Source: Pyrocephalus nanus
Lineage: Eukaryota; Chordata; Aves; Passeriformes; Tyrannidae
DNA length: 64,000 nucleotides
Assembly (NCBI GenBank): GCA_038380795.1
Contig: CM076265.1
Span: forward strand, 3,646,001-3,710,000
Direction of reading: 5' to 3'
Positions 1-14,884 of the stretch are shown in pieces. Both the position numbers and the translations under genes were made by a program. The notes below the pieces were generated by a model. It did not search any database. It was not told where the DNA came from and was given only the letters and a program-made list of their open reading frames with translations. How positions within the stretch are numbered: position 1 is the first letter of the stretch; each line of letters starts with the position of its first letter.

Positions 1-3000
1 TACTCCCTGTGTCATGAGATGTTTTAGCTATTGGAGTATTCCTTAGTGGGTATGATGTTGCAACTAAGATGTACATCAAAGCTTTCATGGGCTGAGGTTT
101 TACAATATCCTATTTGTTTGCCACGTTTGCCCCTTTTTTGGCTTTTTGTCAAAGAAAATCCATACTTACGAGTACCCAAGGAGACCTCCAAGGCTCGGTT
201 TTAAAAGTACCACAGGTGGTTCAGGCGGCAGCGCTCAGTGATTCTCAGTGAGTCAGTAGGTACCAGAGCACTGACTGACGAGCTGCAAAGGCATTTGGGT
301 GCCTACAGCTGCAGATGGGAACTTGCAAGGTCCCCGGAGTAATTTGGGCACAGAAATTGCGCTGCCTCTTCGAGGGGCCGGTGGCTTCTCAAGCGAGTAG
401 GTGTTAGGCAGCTCTCAGGGCTGGCAGCTCCTGCGAGCCTTACCAGGCACTTACATGCCTCATTTGTAAATCTGCCCCTCAGGCACTTGTGATGAATTGT
501 TCCAAGCGCTGTATTAGTTCCATGTTTGTTTTGTCAGCCGTGCAGGCGCTGCCTTCTCTGCTCTTGTTTGCAAGGTTACGTGTTGGAGGTCATTCTTCCA
601 GTAGCATTTGTTCAGCTCAAAGGATCTTCACCTGCCTTTGGTGTTCAGTATAAAGCACCAGCCCTTCGTGTTGCTAATACCAAAGGCTTAAAAATAGCTG
701 GGACAAACCAACATGAATTTTGCAGTAGTTAGGCAGAGTTGACACAATATGCTCGAGTTGTTCGGTGCTGCTTGTGAGCAAAGACTGCTGCTTACTCCTC
801 TGGCTGACCTGTGGCTCTTGAGATGCACAAATGCCCTTCTCTAGGTAAAAGGATCTTTGCCCTATGCATGTACTCGTATGTATTTCGTGCTCTTTCGTAT
901 GGCAATGGATGTTTTGGTAGCTAAGCCAGCATGTTAAGTAAAGGCATGTACTTGTATGTAAATGTATTGCTTGTATGCAAATGTATGTGTTTTTCTAAAT
1001 CTCTTTTTTTCCCTGTGTTTCTGTAAGGCCAGCATCTGTTTTTCTGAAGGTGGTAGCTTTAAAGCTGCTGCTTTCATGAATATTTGATCTAATATAAGGT
1101 GCCCGGCTCTGTGATTTACGTTAATGAATTAACAATCACTGCAATTTCAGAAGATATGAAAGAAGTGGAAACTAGCTCTTCTCCTGTATTTATTTCCTCA
1201 AATTTGTATTCACTCACGATTTGCATCTGACTTGAGAGCCACCCACGCTGCTTTCACACACAGGTTGGTGTAGCTGCAGAGGGCTCTGCAGCAGAGCAGC
1301 GTCTCCTCCTCGCTCCCTGTGTGTGGGTGCAAGTCTGCCTTTCACCCTGCACTGAGAAGCAAGGCTGTCCTCCCTGGCTGGCCAGAAGGCTTCCACCTCT
1401 GCAAGGCACTGATTTGGGGCGCTGCATCGAACTGTCTGCAGGATTTCTTCACGTTTGCAGGATATTTAACCTCATGCTGCTCCTTTACTTTTCCGGACTT
1501 TGTTCCAAACTGCCCTTTAGCTCCTCCACACACAACAGCATTAGGGCATCTGCCTGGTGAGAACTGGGCAGAAGTAGTGGAAATGATCACACCTTTTTGT
1601 CCCCTTGCAGAATTGTCTTGAAAGCTGGGAAGGATTGGGAAAGGCTTCCAGCTGCAGCTCCCTGCAATGCCGGCTGCAGCACACATTACACACACACACA
1701 TCCAGGGCTGGTCTAGCTCCGAGGAAGGGCTGCTCCTGCCTATGGAACAAGCAGCAGCACTGCAGATGCTGCAGAGTTTCATACCAGAGGTGTCAGAAAC
1801 ACTCTGCATGTGTGATTTAACCAGTGCATGGCCAGAGAAAGGCTGTGAACGTGTTCCCTGTGTCACCGCTCTCCTTGGTGCTCGGTAACGGAATTAATGT
1901 GACAGGAACGCAGGAATGGTGACATGTTTGTTAGGGGAGATGTTTCTTTTTTTTGTTTATCCTGTCTGCTCAACTCCCTGATGATCACCATCATCACCCT
2001 TGGCCTTTGCTTCGTGAGGAAGAAGCGCATTAAAATTCTTCCACCTGGAAAAAAGATGAGCAAAAGGAGATTTTTGAAATCATGATTTACCACTCATGGA
2101 AGCGATCAAGGTAGCGAATGGAGAATCACTACTGGCTGTATTAACTTATTTGTATTTATTCATTACAAATCTCTCTAAACCTGGGCGTTTTACCACTAAT
2201 TCACCTGCTGCTGATGGGGGCAAAGCCTTCTTGGCTGCTTTGAGTTTAATCTGGAGTAGTTTTCCTTTTCTCTTCCACTCAGATTCCCAAATTACTCTAT
2301 GGGTATTTTGTCTATCCAGGCAATGTAGCTCCTGTATCAGGTGTTCAGGAATAAAATGTGAACATCTTCTGGCACCACAAAACTGGTTTTTGCTCCCTCT
2401 CCCCAGAGATGCTTTCTCTGGTGATGACAGCATTTTCAAGTGAGAAAATATATGCCTTCCACTAGCTGAAAGCAGAGCCTATTTATTTCAGGGACATGGG
2501 ACATTTTTTTAATTAATCTTTTCCATAAATGTTGACATTGCATTACATGATTGAGAACACGGGAAACTAAACTCAGAAGCTCAGGGTTGTTTTCCAATTA
2601 TTGTTTTGCAAACATAAATGAGAGACTACATGAAGGTTCTCGAAGAATGCCTTCTGTTATGCCAAGTTGGCATTTTTTTTTTTAATCAAGCCTCTTTGAA
2701 TTTATTCCATAAACTCAATTTGTTCTGGCATTTCTAATAGTTGGGAAACTACCGAATTCTAGGCAGTTATTGTAAAATATAACATTAAGGTAGGCTGCTA
2801 CTCATCCTCGGAAAACATATTCAGTTCTGCTGGATTAGGGTTTGCAGAGTTGTCAAACTGTAGGAACAGACTTTAAATCTTGATAGTGAACAAGATCCAT
2901 TGAGCAGAGTCTGTCAGTCAGCAGTGAAATGGAGTCAGCATTTTATTACTTGTAGCACTGAAACTAATTTAATGATTAACAGAATTAACAGAAAAACCCA

Positions 3001-6000
3001 ATTACATCAAATTGCTGTGGCAGATATTTGGACTGAAAGTGCGGTGCAATAAACTCGCATTCATTTCAAAATGGAAAATCGTGTAGTGCAGGGCTAATCA
3101 TTAATTTTTTTTTTTGCATATTTAATGAGTTCATTTCTAAATACAGCTACGAAATCTCGTACTGATTTCATTGCAGGGCTGATTCCCCCTCACCTTCAGT
3201 GTACTCACTGTGTTATTATAGTGTCATTTATGATACGAGTAGTATTACACTAATGCCTCAAGGTGTGCACTGATACTGTTACTATTTTTAACAGTTTATT
3301 GCATTAGGAATTCTGACCTTGGTGCACACCTGGTAATTTTTTTGTCGTGACATGTGATACCTGTTTTTGTACTTGCTTCTTTGAACCTCTCAGAGAGGCT
3401 GTTCCTCAGGGAACGGCACCTGGATGGGCTCAGGGAGGAATAAGTGGAATTAATACCAAAATTCCGTGCATCTTCCCACCAGCTGAAGTGTGCCCAGTGT
3501 GGGGAGTTTCTGCATTGCAAGCAGAATTCATTTGCTATTAATTTACTGAAAATGGCTAAATATTGCTGATCAAGGCTGGAGAAGCCTCTATGTTACTGTT
3601 TTTATGGAATTGCTGTGGACAGCACTCCAGTTTGGTCCAAGCACTGCCATGTGATGTCATGATTTACTAACTATGGCCTGCTTTACATGTTTAGCAGAAT
3701 TGCCTGTTACAGAAATTAAATAAGTGAACTACTATAGAACTATATATGTTGATAGTTAAGTGATGAGGTGACTGGATTTTAAGTTGCAAATGTACCCAAT
3801 ACAGCTCACACTGTACTAGTTGTGACCAAGGTAAAGAGATTTTAACAGTTGCTTGGATAACTCACGTTTTTTTTTCTTGCTTGTGTAGTAGTACTACCAG
3901 ACAGCATTTCAAATTGTGGAGCAACATAACTTAACTAGATCTGTCTTAAAGGCTTCCATTTCTTGTCACCTATAAATCATTATTTCATTTAAAATGAAAG
4001 TAGTGTTTTATTGGAGTTGTCACATGTGGAAGTAGATAAGGATCATTCTATAGTTAGTAGTTCAAAATATTTGTTCAATAGTTTAAATTTTGTTTAGTGT
4101 ATTGCTTAGTATGTGCATTTCCTGGGAAATTTATAGTGGCCTGACCAGTAGGGTTGTAAAATGTGATGTATTTAATGCGTTGGAACTGTACTATAAATTT
4201 TTATCCTCGTATGATTCACCCACCCCTTTGTGGACATATATTTGGAAAGAAGAAATGCCATTACCTTAATGCACAGCATTCTGACCTGAGAACCATTTGG
4301 TGGTGAGGGGACGCTGTTGCTGCTGTTGGTTTTTATATTAATAAAAGCATAACCAGAGTAATGGCACTGACATAGCAGTGAGGTTGCAAGGGGAACGAGT
4401 ACTCTGGAAATAGATAGGCTGATTCTGCTTTTAAATGCTTACAGTATAGTCTCTGATTTCATAGTCTCTTTTCTTACTTGTTTTTTTTTAAAGCCCTTGA
4501 AAGTTTATATCTGTTTCAGCAAATAATGGATCGTGAACTAGGAATGAACCTGGGCTGTTATTGGTGAGACCACTGTTCTCACTTGTTGGGTGTTGGAAGA
4601 TGGTTTTTTTTGCTGTGGAGAATAAATGCAAAAAGGGAAAGGGTTCTTGGGACAAGGCAGCTGAGATAGGCTTGGTGCTTCTGAATGTAAAGAGTGAGCA
4701 CAAGAGAGTTTGCTCATGATGCTAATGCAGAATAATTTAAACCAAATTTGAGTCTACTCTGAGTGTCTAGTTTGAGAAATCAAAGGCCCAATTTAGAATA
4801 TGTGTTGAGAAGAGGGAGTTTTGACAATGCTGCCAAATTCTAACAGGTCTTTAGAATGAGTGAATTGTCATTTTTCAGAGGCTTGCAACAAGTAGATTTG
4901 GCTGGATAATCATAGGGACAGTAAATGACACATTTCAGTATTTCACACCCCTGCTCAAAAGCATCTGTACGCTTCTATTTCTCAAAGAAAGAGCCACTGT
5001 AATTTTTTTTTTTTTTTTTTAGAGGACAGAATGGCAAATTTCACCCTTAATTTTGTTTTCTTAAAAAAATTCAGCAACCTCAGCTACAGGAGTCCCTACC
5101 AGTGATGCCTCTGATATGGCACCACCTGTCACACTGACTGGGCCGTGATCAAAGCTGTAGATGAGATCTGGGAGTTGAACTCGCATGTACCAATCCAGCA
5201 CATCAGCAGTGGGGGTATTTCCTGCCTTTTAAAGTCTTCAACTGGTTACGACTCACGATGCTTTATTAAAAGGATTTCACAGCATTGGCTCTGCCTTTTA
5301 GAGGGAGATTTTCATTTCCCTCTGAACGAGCTGCCAAGGAGGTTACCTGGCGGGATGCAGTGCGGTGAAAGTATTCCAGTCTTGAGATGGCAATAAATAT
5401 TTACAGCCATGTCTCTGGAGCTCTTTAGTATTGATAAAATGAACAGCTCTAATTACAGAGTATTTGTTGAGGCTGGGATGACTCAGCCACTGGTGCAGTA
5501 AAGAGAGGAACAGAAGTGCTGTCCTTCCCTCCTAGGAAGATGCTCCTCCCGTGGTTTCGTGGCGTGAAGGACTAGAGTTGGCATCACAAATGCAGTTGTG
5601 ATTTGGGCTGCCCCTGTGGACCTTCCTGGTGCATCAAAAGCTCTCATTCAGCCCTTTTTGAAAATGTATTAATATGCTGGGAAAGTTAGGTAGTATTTAC
5701 CTTTATGTCTAGTTCATAGCGAGCAAGTCTCCTGTGGCAGTTTGCTATACTCAGATTAGATCGTTTTCCTTCATTATTGAAATAAAAATCTGAATATCAC
5801 CTGCAGCACTTGCAGTGCTAACACTAAAGCCTAGCAGGGCATCTGCTCAACTGCAGATCATGCTGTGGAGAAGTGTGTGTAATATCTATTCCAGTTAGTT
5901 TGAGGTTTGAAGGGAGTGGTAGGTGAATACCGCTCTTGACCTGGATTTCTGGGATAATGAGCCCCAGGATAATAGGCCTGTAGAATTTTAGAAGGGTGGA

Positions 6001-6199
6001 ATCGGTGGATTTTACAGAAATCAAACTTCTCTTTGAAATGTCTGCAGCTCAGCAGAGAGCACTCTGTAAATTCCTATAGGGTCACTGAAGGGTTCTATAG
6101 ATAGAAAACTCTGTTGAACAGTTTCATAATGTCTTACCATAAAAGAACAGTTTACAAGCTCAGCTTATTCATTGTGCCAAAGCACCATTCCCCTTGGCA
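1..6199. other. Non-coding sequence, presumed intron 1 of KIAA1549L
   Basis: AT-rich sequence with stops in all frames and no exon I can support. It holds a T18 run at 5003-5020 and a short reading frame with a membrane-helix-like stretch (1924-2085), reported as a finding but not called as a gene. Assignment to intron 1 is inferred from the missing first exon and the strand bias of homopolymers. Confidence 0.5.
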
Positions 6200-6272
6200 G
6201 AAAAACCTCTTTAACTGTGAGGGTGGTCAAACACTCCAGCTTTGCCCAGGTGAACATTGTGCCTTCTCCAAA
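6200..6272 (+). mobile_element. CR1 LINE fragment (degenerate)
   Basis: The stretch CTTTAACTGTGAGGGTGGTC, a diverged tail with TTTGCCCAGGTGAA, and GCCTTCTCC resemble the CR1 block 'TTTACTGTGAGGGTGGTGA..CAGGTTGCCCAG..'. It is short and old, with no coding capacity and no 3' terminal repeat visible. Recognised by memory of the consensus. Confidence 0.55.
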
Positions 6273-7089
6273 TGATGCACCAGCCACCAGAGGGGCTGCT
6301 CTGCAGCAAAACCAAGGCCACTAATTCATGAAGACCTGAGATTTCCAAATACATTTTTGCCTCCAAAGCATGGGGAGAGAGAGTAAAGATTTTCCAGGAA
6401 GATAACAGTGAAATAAAAAACATCAGGGTTTCCATGAAATGAATACACCTGTGGGAAACAGGCTTTGTAGATGTGACCAAATTGTACAGCATTATTAATA
6501 CAATTTATAGGTGTCTCTGTTGTAGAGCTGAGAAATCAGAAACCTGAATCTGAAGCACTAACTTGTTCCATTAAACTCCATTAGGCATCCTAATTAAGCA
6601 GGTCAGCTCATTTCAGACTTAAATTTATAACAACACACCCAAAAGCCTTTGCAGAATTGGAGGTCACCTGCAAAACCAAGTGACACAGTCTACGAAACTT
6701 AAAATCACAGAATCGCTGCAAAGACGAGAACCTCTCCTTAGCAGTTTGCGAAATTAATACCAAAATTACATTTAACGTGTGTGTTTATGGTTTGCTTCCT
6801 TGCCAGAAGGCAATACTCAGGTCCTGCATCAGAGCAGAGGATTTAAGTCAGGCACGTGTGGTGTGCTTGTGGTGCACTGTGAGTTGTCACTGGTGCTGCC
6901 CCTGGGAGTGTTTGACCCCCATCCTGCCACCAACCCCTTCCTCACCTGTGGGGACAAAGGGAACAGGGATCTGAGCTTGAAACCCAGGGTTCCCTGATGG
7001 GTATTTCGAATGTGGAGCAGGTTGGAGGTGTGTTTTTAGAACTGCTGGAATGAACCAGAGATCTGAGACTGGGCAGATGTGATTATATT

Positions 7090-7117
7090 ATCACGTATAT
7101 ATTATATTATACGTGAT
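7090..7117. repeat. Short inverted repeat (hairpin)
   Basis: Ten bases (ATCACGTATA, 7090-7099) are followed, after an 8-base AT-rich loop, by their perfect reverse complement (7108-7117). No surrounding element explains it. Confidence 0.7.
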
Positions 7118-10100
7118 TAGACCAAAGGAAGGTGGAGTTTTATAGTACAGCTCCAAAAGTGATCAGTGTGGGCATTCAAAAATCAATCTTTCAACACTAC
7201 TCCTAGTGGTTTAGCTCAAGTTGCCTTGCATCCTGTGCAGCTACAGGGAGGAAAGATTTGGCCTCACAGCTCCATTTTCACCATCCATCCACAAATCAGG
7301 ATTATTCCACAAGGCAATTAAGTAAGTTTCTAATTTACACCGGAGGTATCCCCATGTGGTTTGGCTAAGGCCATTAGAAATAAAGGCAGCTCTGAAAATT
7401 TATATTTACAAGCTCTGACAATGGAGCAGTTAAATAAGACGCAGTTTATTGTGTCAGTCATTAACGTAGAAAAACCTGAACTGTTTCCTACTGATTCCAA
7501 CATGGGTCATTACATAGAGTGATCCAGCAGCATGTAAAAACTGCTATCAGCAAAACTGAGAAGGGAGGCAAGCAGATGTTATTGCTGCCTTGCAGCAAAA
7601 TGCTTTGCCATAAATTGGCTTTGCACAGCTCAGGTGTTTTGTGATGCTGCTCACAGGGTTCAGCACGCAGCCACTTCCAGGCACCCACTCTGAAAGGTCT
7701 CCAAAGTTTTAGTATTAAGTAAAATTCATTGATAATGTGAGTGATCTTCTCAGGAGGCAAAGCACCTGTGCTGTGTTGATTTTTTTTTTGTTTGTTTTTG
7801 TTTTTTTTTTTTTTGTTTTTGTGTACTGCAGTTTCCTGAAGCTGTTATTTCCAGTGGCAGCAGTGAGCAGTATCTGTGGTTTGTCAGTGCCACAGACTCT
7901 TAGTCCTGCTCTGGTTGCTCTCCTCCATTGCACAGCAGTGGTCTGTTTGGTCAAAACCTGTTCTGTACTGATAAAACACACTTGACCTGATTGAACATTC
8001 CCATTGTCATTTTTCTTGGCTTCTGTATCTCCTTCTGTCCTGCTATTGTCCTGTGGACGTCAAGTGATATCAAGGGGTTTGCACCCTGCAGGTCTCCCTG
8101 CTCCAGGCTCATTGAAGTAATCTCCCTCTGGTATCTTGCTTCCAGTTTTGAGTTTCCTCAAGAGGCAAATGCTCCTTGACAGGATAAAAGATGCCAGTTG
8201 TAATTCTTAAATCAACCAAAACATTGAATCAGTCGGTGTGCAGGAACAAAATTATGTGAGTGGTCGGAAGAACTCCAGTAGACAAACAGAGGAAACACGA
8301 GGTGATGCTGACCATCACAAGCAATCCTGCAGCCTTAACAGGCTGTCCCTTTCAAGCTGCAGCAAGAATTCCTCCAGCTAGACTTTTTTTTGAAGAGGCA
8401 ACATCGTGCTGTGGACTCCATTAATACTTCAGGTTTTCATTGTGTACACCTGAAAGGTTCCAGTTTCACATTAGAAATAAAATACAGCTATTTGCCAGTG
8501 ACAGCTGATGGAGTTATTATTGGCCAGGACTGATTACCCTGCAGTCAGGCACAGTGTGAACACCTTGCTATAGCCTTGTCATTCTCTATCTCTTATAAAC
8601 ACATCCCTTTGCTGCTGTTGCCCCCCCTGTGAATCAGGCCTGGCTGCACCGGTCAACCTGCTGGCTGTGCAAACACGCCTTGGACTCTGAAGTTGAGACC
8701 ATTGCCATAACTCCACTTTCTCCCCTTTTCTTCCTCAGTCTGTCAATAGCTACTGTACTGCTTCAGCTTTAGTTAGAGCTGGCTGAGTCACACCTGTCAC
8801 TTGTTATTTACTTGTTCCAAGCCAGGGTGTTCTCAGATGAACTGCTGGCGGCAGGAAAATTCGACTAACAGAAACGCTGAAACTTTCAGTGCACTTAATG
8901 AAATGTTCTCTGAAAAGACTGATGGAACTTGTTAACTGTTTCATGCAACCCAAAACTGCATTTTTCTCAGGTAATTTACATGTTATCATTTTGCAGTATT
9001 TGCTGTCTTTAGTGTGAGCGTGGAGATGAGAGGCAATCATTTTATGGCTTACTCAGAGCTTGGTAAATCCTTGAGAGTACTTGGCTGTCCTTCCCTAGTG
9101 GTGGAAAATCTTTTTTAACCACAGTTGTATTTGAGTTGATATCTTCTGGGAGTAAATCAGTACAGAACCTCAAACTTCATTCTCCAGGGTATGCAAAAGT
9201 GATAATAAGATATTTCATCTTGTTTTTGTGAAATGTCCTATAGATGCTGTAGCCTGATTTGGTCCCAAGTTACTCTTAGGATGTAGCAGATACTCCTTAT
9301 TGACAAAGGAAATCCTAATTTGATCATCTGACATCACTCAGCATCTGTAGTGAATCCTTTTCCATTAGTAGGTGCATTTACATTCTAACACTTCAACTGT
9401 TTTTAGATTTTTTTTTTTTAATAAACAAAATAATTTGCAAGAAAATCTGATGCACTTAAGTGGGAAATGGAACAATAATTATAAATTACATAAATTATAG
9501 TGTAGCTGTGGAAGAGCAAGAAAAGCCTAAGAAATTCTGTGTTCAAATGCTTTATGTGAAATTTAAAAAAATCCAGTGCTGGAAAAATGTCTAAAACCTG
9601 GACCCTCAAAATGAAGTTGAACTTTGTTTAGCAATCCCACTAAACCAGCCTATGAGAACAGTCTGTTATAATCTTAGGTTATTGCTTCTATTTAAATACT
9701 CATACTATGGAATAGCTTAGCTGTTACATTTCTTGGCCTCATTCTGTATTTTATTTTATGCATCTATGTATTTGTTTTCAGGGTGATCTTGTTAAGGGTG
9801 TTCCAGTCACTGGAAACACTCAGTGTTTCAAAAGCATTTTCTGAGTCCTAAGCTTTGTCTAGGTAGAAAAAAAATACTACTGTGTCCTGTCTACCACTTT
9901 TTTTTATTATTTTTTTGTGAATTAGCTTTACTAAAAATCATCTGCTATCTGAAGGACCATCTCCTAGACTAGCTGTTCTCACACCTTATAAACTGACAGA
10001 AGCAGTGCATCTTCTGGAGGTTAACTCAGGAGTTATCAGGAAAGAACATCTGATTGGGACAGGCACAGCCCACTAAATCAGCCCTGCAAGCACTCAACAA

Positions 10101-13100
10101 CAGGAGAAAAAATAGAGATGGGTTGTGTGGAGGAAAAAAAAATAAAAATCCTTTGAATGTAATGGAGAGGGAGCAGACAGAACTGGTGTAAGAAATCTGG
10201 GCTGTAAAGAAAAAACATGGAGCTGGTGATCCATTTCTGTCTGGGTAGCCTGACAAATTCACTGCTCTGGACAAAAAGCTCAGAGCTTCTCCTGCTGCCA
10301 ACATGAGGTAGAAAGATTCATTACTGTAGTGTCTGAGAGGGTATCACCTAATGCTGCTCTTGCATTTGTTGCCTGTAACAGTAATTTCGATAATGTAGAG
10401 GGGTTAGAAGGATGAATCAGTGCTTGGTAACAGAACAAGCATTTTATTTATTGGTCCTAGCTCACGAGTCCTTTCACAACTTCACTTTCATCTCACAGAC
10501 GTGTTTTTCCATGGTGTGACTTACAGGCTTCTCCATCCCACTGTGGATACACACCAGTGCACCACATAATGCAGATTTTCTGACTGGATGATGATTATGT
10601 ACTAGCCTGGGGACAGAAACAGAGCTATAAGTCCCTTGGGAAAGACTGACAAAATGTAACCAATGTCTAATCTTTTCATTATGGAGCTGCTGATGTAGCT
10701 CTAGTGACACATCTACCACCTTGCTGGCTGTCGCCTATTAGGCAACTTCCCACTCACCAGCCACCCGAGGTGTTAATCTGTGCTCATGGGATGTAGTAAG
10801 TCTGTGTTAGCACAACTTTTTGGGCTTTAATGTCTTTTATTGCTGTAGAATTTTTTCCTGCACAGAACAGATAAACACAAATTTAGTCTATCTACTGATG
10901 TTATTTTGTGACATATGTAAAGTTGTTAATTTTCAGACAGTATTTGCCCATATGGGGGAGGCCTTATGAGCAGAAGGGCAGCCTAAACCAGTTCAATGGC
11001 ACCATAAAGCTTCCACTAATCCGTGGGCTACTTTTTTTACAAGCTTTAAGCTAACAGGAGACTTGAAAGGATTCGCTGGCTTTGCTTTCTTTCTTGCCAC
11101 TTCTAAAGAATGTTTTGCGAGCGCTGTGACTGAATGGCTGAAAGTGCAGATGAGTTACGGTTCCCCCTCTGCCCCAAACAGGCCCACCCTGCTGCACAGG
11201 TGATCTTTATGGCTGGTGGGGTCCAGACTCATAACTCAGCTCTTTTCATTGCCATCTGCAAGGCTTGCCTGCGCTGGAAGGGGAGAAAATTCACAGGTCT
11301 TTGCCCAGAAGAGCTTACTTGATAAAAGGATTTTCTTAGCCATGGAACTGGAGTAAATCCTGGCTGTAGCACTTGATGGCAAGCCCAGTGTGGTTGTGGT
11401 CACTTTGTACCCTCAGGCAAGCCAGAAGGGACAGAAGTGGAGGGAAGATCTGCATCTTCTTGACAGGAATGTTGATTCCATTCAGTAGCATCTGCAACTC
11501 TTATTCAGGAACGATTACGTAACAGCAAGCCCAAAAAATAGCCGTTGCAGAGTTTCTCTGAAAACAAAATCTGAAAAGGGTTTTTTTTTCTTTACTTATT
11601 CAATATTTAATTATCTGAGGCCACAAAACAAATCATTGAAGTGTTGCTTAGATTCTGCATGCTGCAAAATGAATCCTTCTGTGCCTTCCAATACTAAATT
11701 ATTACTCTCTTTTATCCACTGTTGCCTCAGTCGCAGCATCAAAGGTCCAACTGAACGCTGATTTTTTAAAATCTTTGTGTGTTGCAGTTTCCATACCCTT
11801 TGGTTAAAAAAACAGTGAGATTCATTATAGGAAGACCACTTCAAAGACCCAATTTTTTTGATGATACAAGTGTTCTGAGTAACAAATCCAAGAGAAAGAC
11901 CTAGGCTGTTAATCCCACCAGGATAGACCTCCTATAACCTCCTGCAAATTCTGGATGCTTTGGGCAGATTTTTTTTTTTTTTTTTTTGGCTGATGGGAGC
12001 GCTGACTGTTTGCAGTGGATTTAAAACAGCAGCTCTAAAACTGTGTGTGTGATGCCAGTGAATTTCCTATAAGATATGTTTATTTTGTGCCTCCTTTATC
12101 ACCCTGAGCTGTTTTCCAGGGAATTGCATGGAAGTCTTTACTATACTAACTGATCATCTGCCTCACTCTGGTAAACAGAAACTTTCTGGAATAACTAAAT
12201 CATGATCTGGGTCCTGTGCTTGTGAATTTTTATGCATCAGGGTTTCTACAGTAACACTGAAAATGAATTATTTTTGCAGGTTTAGGATTTTGGGTTTTTG
12301 CATCTTTCTCATTTGGTGTGTTGCCCTGTCACAGCCCTCTCTGGAACTCCCCCAATAAATCCCCACACTTCTCAGACCTGAAATACCTCACTCTTCTGCC
12401 TGCTGAGGGAAAGGTTTGCTGAGCTGATGTGTGCCAACCCCCTACTGTGCTTGTCATCCCTTTATTTGAGAATTGCTCTGAATTTTTGTAAACATTAAAG
12501 TCATTCAAATGAGACCACTGCCTCTCAAATGATCACTTTTTACACGTACTGGAAGTGGGGCACAAAACCATGGACAGATGAATTATTGTCCAGAGGCTTA
12601 CACAATGAATTTTTGTCCAAAGCTGAGCCCTGGAGTCCCAAATCCATTCCAGGTTTGCAGGAATCTCTCCCACGATTCCCTTGGGTGCTGAATATACAGG
12701 ATACACAAAATGAAAGTATCTTTGATCTCCGATTTAGCTACTACATGCTTAATTAAAGCCTGTTTGTAGCTTGGAGAAAAGATATCAAGAGTTCTGATTT
12801 GTGAGCCTCAGATTTGCAGGAGCTGATATAACAACAGGATGAGGGTTTTTTTATTTGCAGAGGCTGTTGTGGTACTGAAGCCTTCTGTGACTTTGATGTA
12901 GGTGAGTGAATTTTTAAGGCAGCCATTTAAAAAACACCTTTCTAAGTGGAATATAATTGCAGCATGTGCACTTTTAGCTGGTAACATGCAGGTGAATATC
13001 TGCTTGCTCTGACTGTCAGAATGCAAGCCAAGCTACTGCCCTGAAAATCTTCCTCTCACAGCCTCATTTTTAGAGGGAAAGCCGAGTCTCTTTACATCCT

Positions 13101-14862
13101 GATTTAGCTTGTGTTTCTATAATGAATATTTTAATAGTTTTATTTAATACTTTTTTTTGGTATTGTGTCTATATGTATTGTGAAAATGTCTACTTCCTTC
13201 TGAGATAGTCTTAGAAAAAATTCTAGTCTTTCTCACGTGCTCTGTCACCTGCTTTTTTAAGGTGCATTCGTTTGATCCTTTCAGTTCATAATAAATCTAT
13301 CATCCTATGTCAGGCAGCACAATTGTCCTTTTTCAGCTTGCCAATTTAAGTCCAAATCTTTCTTTTTACTTCACTGTTGTCCACCCAGTAAGACTGGTTT
13401 TAGGGCTTCACTCTCACATTGCATTATATGGAGCATAACTTCAGCTTGTGCTTGGAAATGGCTTGTGTAAAACGTGTGGATGCATAAATTTCTGATGCCA
13501 CCACATCAGTTCTTTTCTCACACTTTCCCTGCCTGCACACACCACCCACGTGCTCCCCATCTCCTTCTGGCCTGCCCCTCCCACCCACTTCCCTCTGCTC
13601 TGGCTCAGGAAAGCTCCCTTTTCCTGGGCAATGCACCCTTTTCCCTCTTCCCCTTTCCCCTCTCCCTTGCCTGAGGATAGAAAGGGACCACAACCACAGT
13701 GCTACTCAAGTACTGCAGCCAGAATTTACTTCAAAGGGATTGCTTTTGTCCTTTTTTTTAAATTTTTTTTTTATTTTTTAAAGCATTTAAATCAATTCCA
13801 AAGAGAAATCGCAAATTCTCTCTTAAAAATACCACTTTCCAAGCCAGCTGATGGCACGTACATGATCATCAAAATGCTAAATAATTGCAGCAGAACGTGA
13901 CCTGCCTGCTTCCATTAAGAATATGCACTTCTTGAAGTGATTGTGAAACGATATTAAAGTGGACAGGTCTTCTCTTGGCATGCTTAGACCATCAGTGGGT
14001 TCACACTGATTGATGACAGATAAAATCTGACCAGTTTGACTTGGTGACAGTGACTGATACAGCAGCTCTGACCCTGCTTTGATCCTTGGTTCCAGTGTGT
14101 GAAGCAGAGGTAACTCTACATTTAATTTATCGGTGCTAAATACGCTCTTGGCTTACATTATAAGCAAGCTACTTCCTAAACACTTTGTAGTGTTTAAATG
14201 AAATTATTGCTTGGATGTGTGAAAGCCTTTTGAAGAGAAGGGTGACAATCGTGCCTCCTGGTTTAATGCTGAGTGGTATGAAAAAATGAAGCACACATAT
14301 CAAGTTCCTCTAGAAAAGCACTGATTTTTGTAGCTGTGGGCAAGCCAGAAATACGGATAATCGGAGGCACATCAAAGCCCAGTCTGTAAATTAATAGCAT
14401 TTCCTAAAAATATGCCATTTGTCTCACTTTCTTCTGCAGAGAAATCATCTCTTAACCATGAATATTTCTGCTAAATAAGATATTTGTTGCATTCAACAGG
14501 AACAAAGGAAGATACAAATACTAATGATTTTTTTAATGACTTGATTCAGCTATTTTTAACCCCTTGCAATCAATAGCTGCTTTTTTTCACTAATTCACCA
14601 GAAATGATTACACCTATCCATCTTGCAGCAAGTCCACTGGAAATAGAAGTGGAACATACTGCTCTCCATATTGACAACTTAGACTTTTTTCCTTTTTTTT
14701 TTTTTTTTTTGTTTTTTAATGCAAAGGCTTTGCTTTCTCTACAGATCTGGATAAGTGTGAGCTCAGATTTCATTTCCCTGCACCTTTGGCTTGAGTGGGA
14801 TTTAGTGGCTGTACAAGTTCTGCTGATGCTTTGGACCATAAAACCCGTACAAAGCCTGTGAT

Positions 14863-14884
14863 GGGGATGGATGGATGGATGGAT
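14863..14884. repeat. (GGAT)n microsatellite
   Basis: About five tandem copies of a GGAT unit within intronic sequence. Confidence 0.85.

Noticed and set aside
1342..1866. Minus-strand reading frame of 174 codons
   Set aside because: Composition is random, with no domain, no repeat of known protein motifs and no splice or promoter context.
6690..6740. AATCACAGAATC resembling an antisense CR1 terminus
   Set aside because: The match stops after about 12 bases and the expected following CR1 blocks are absent.
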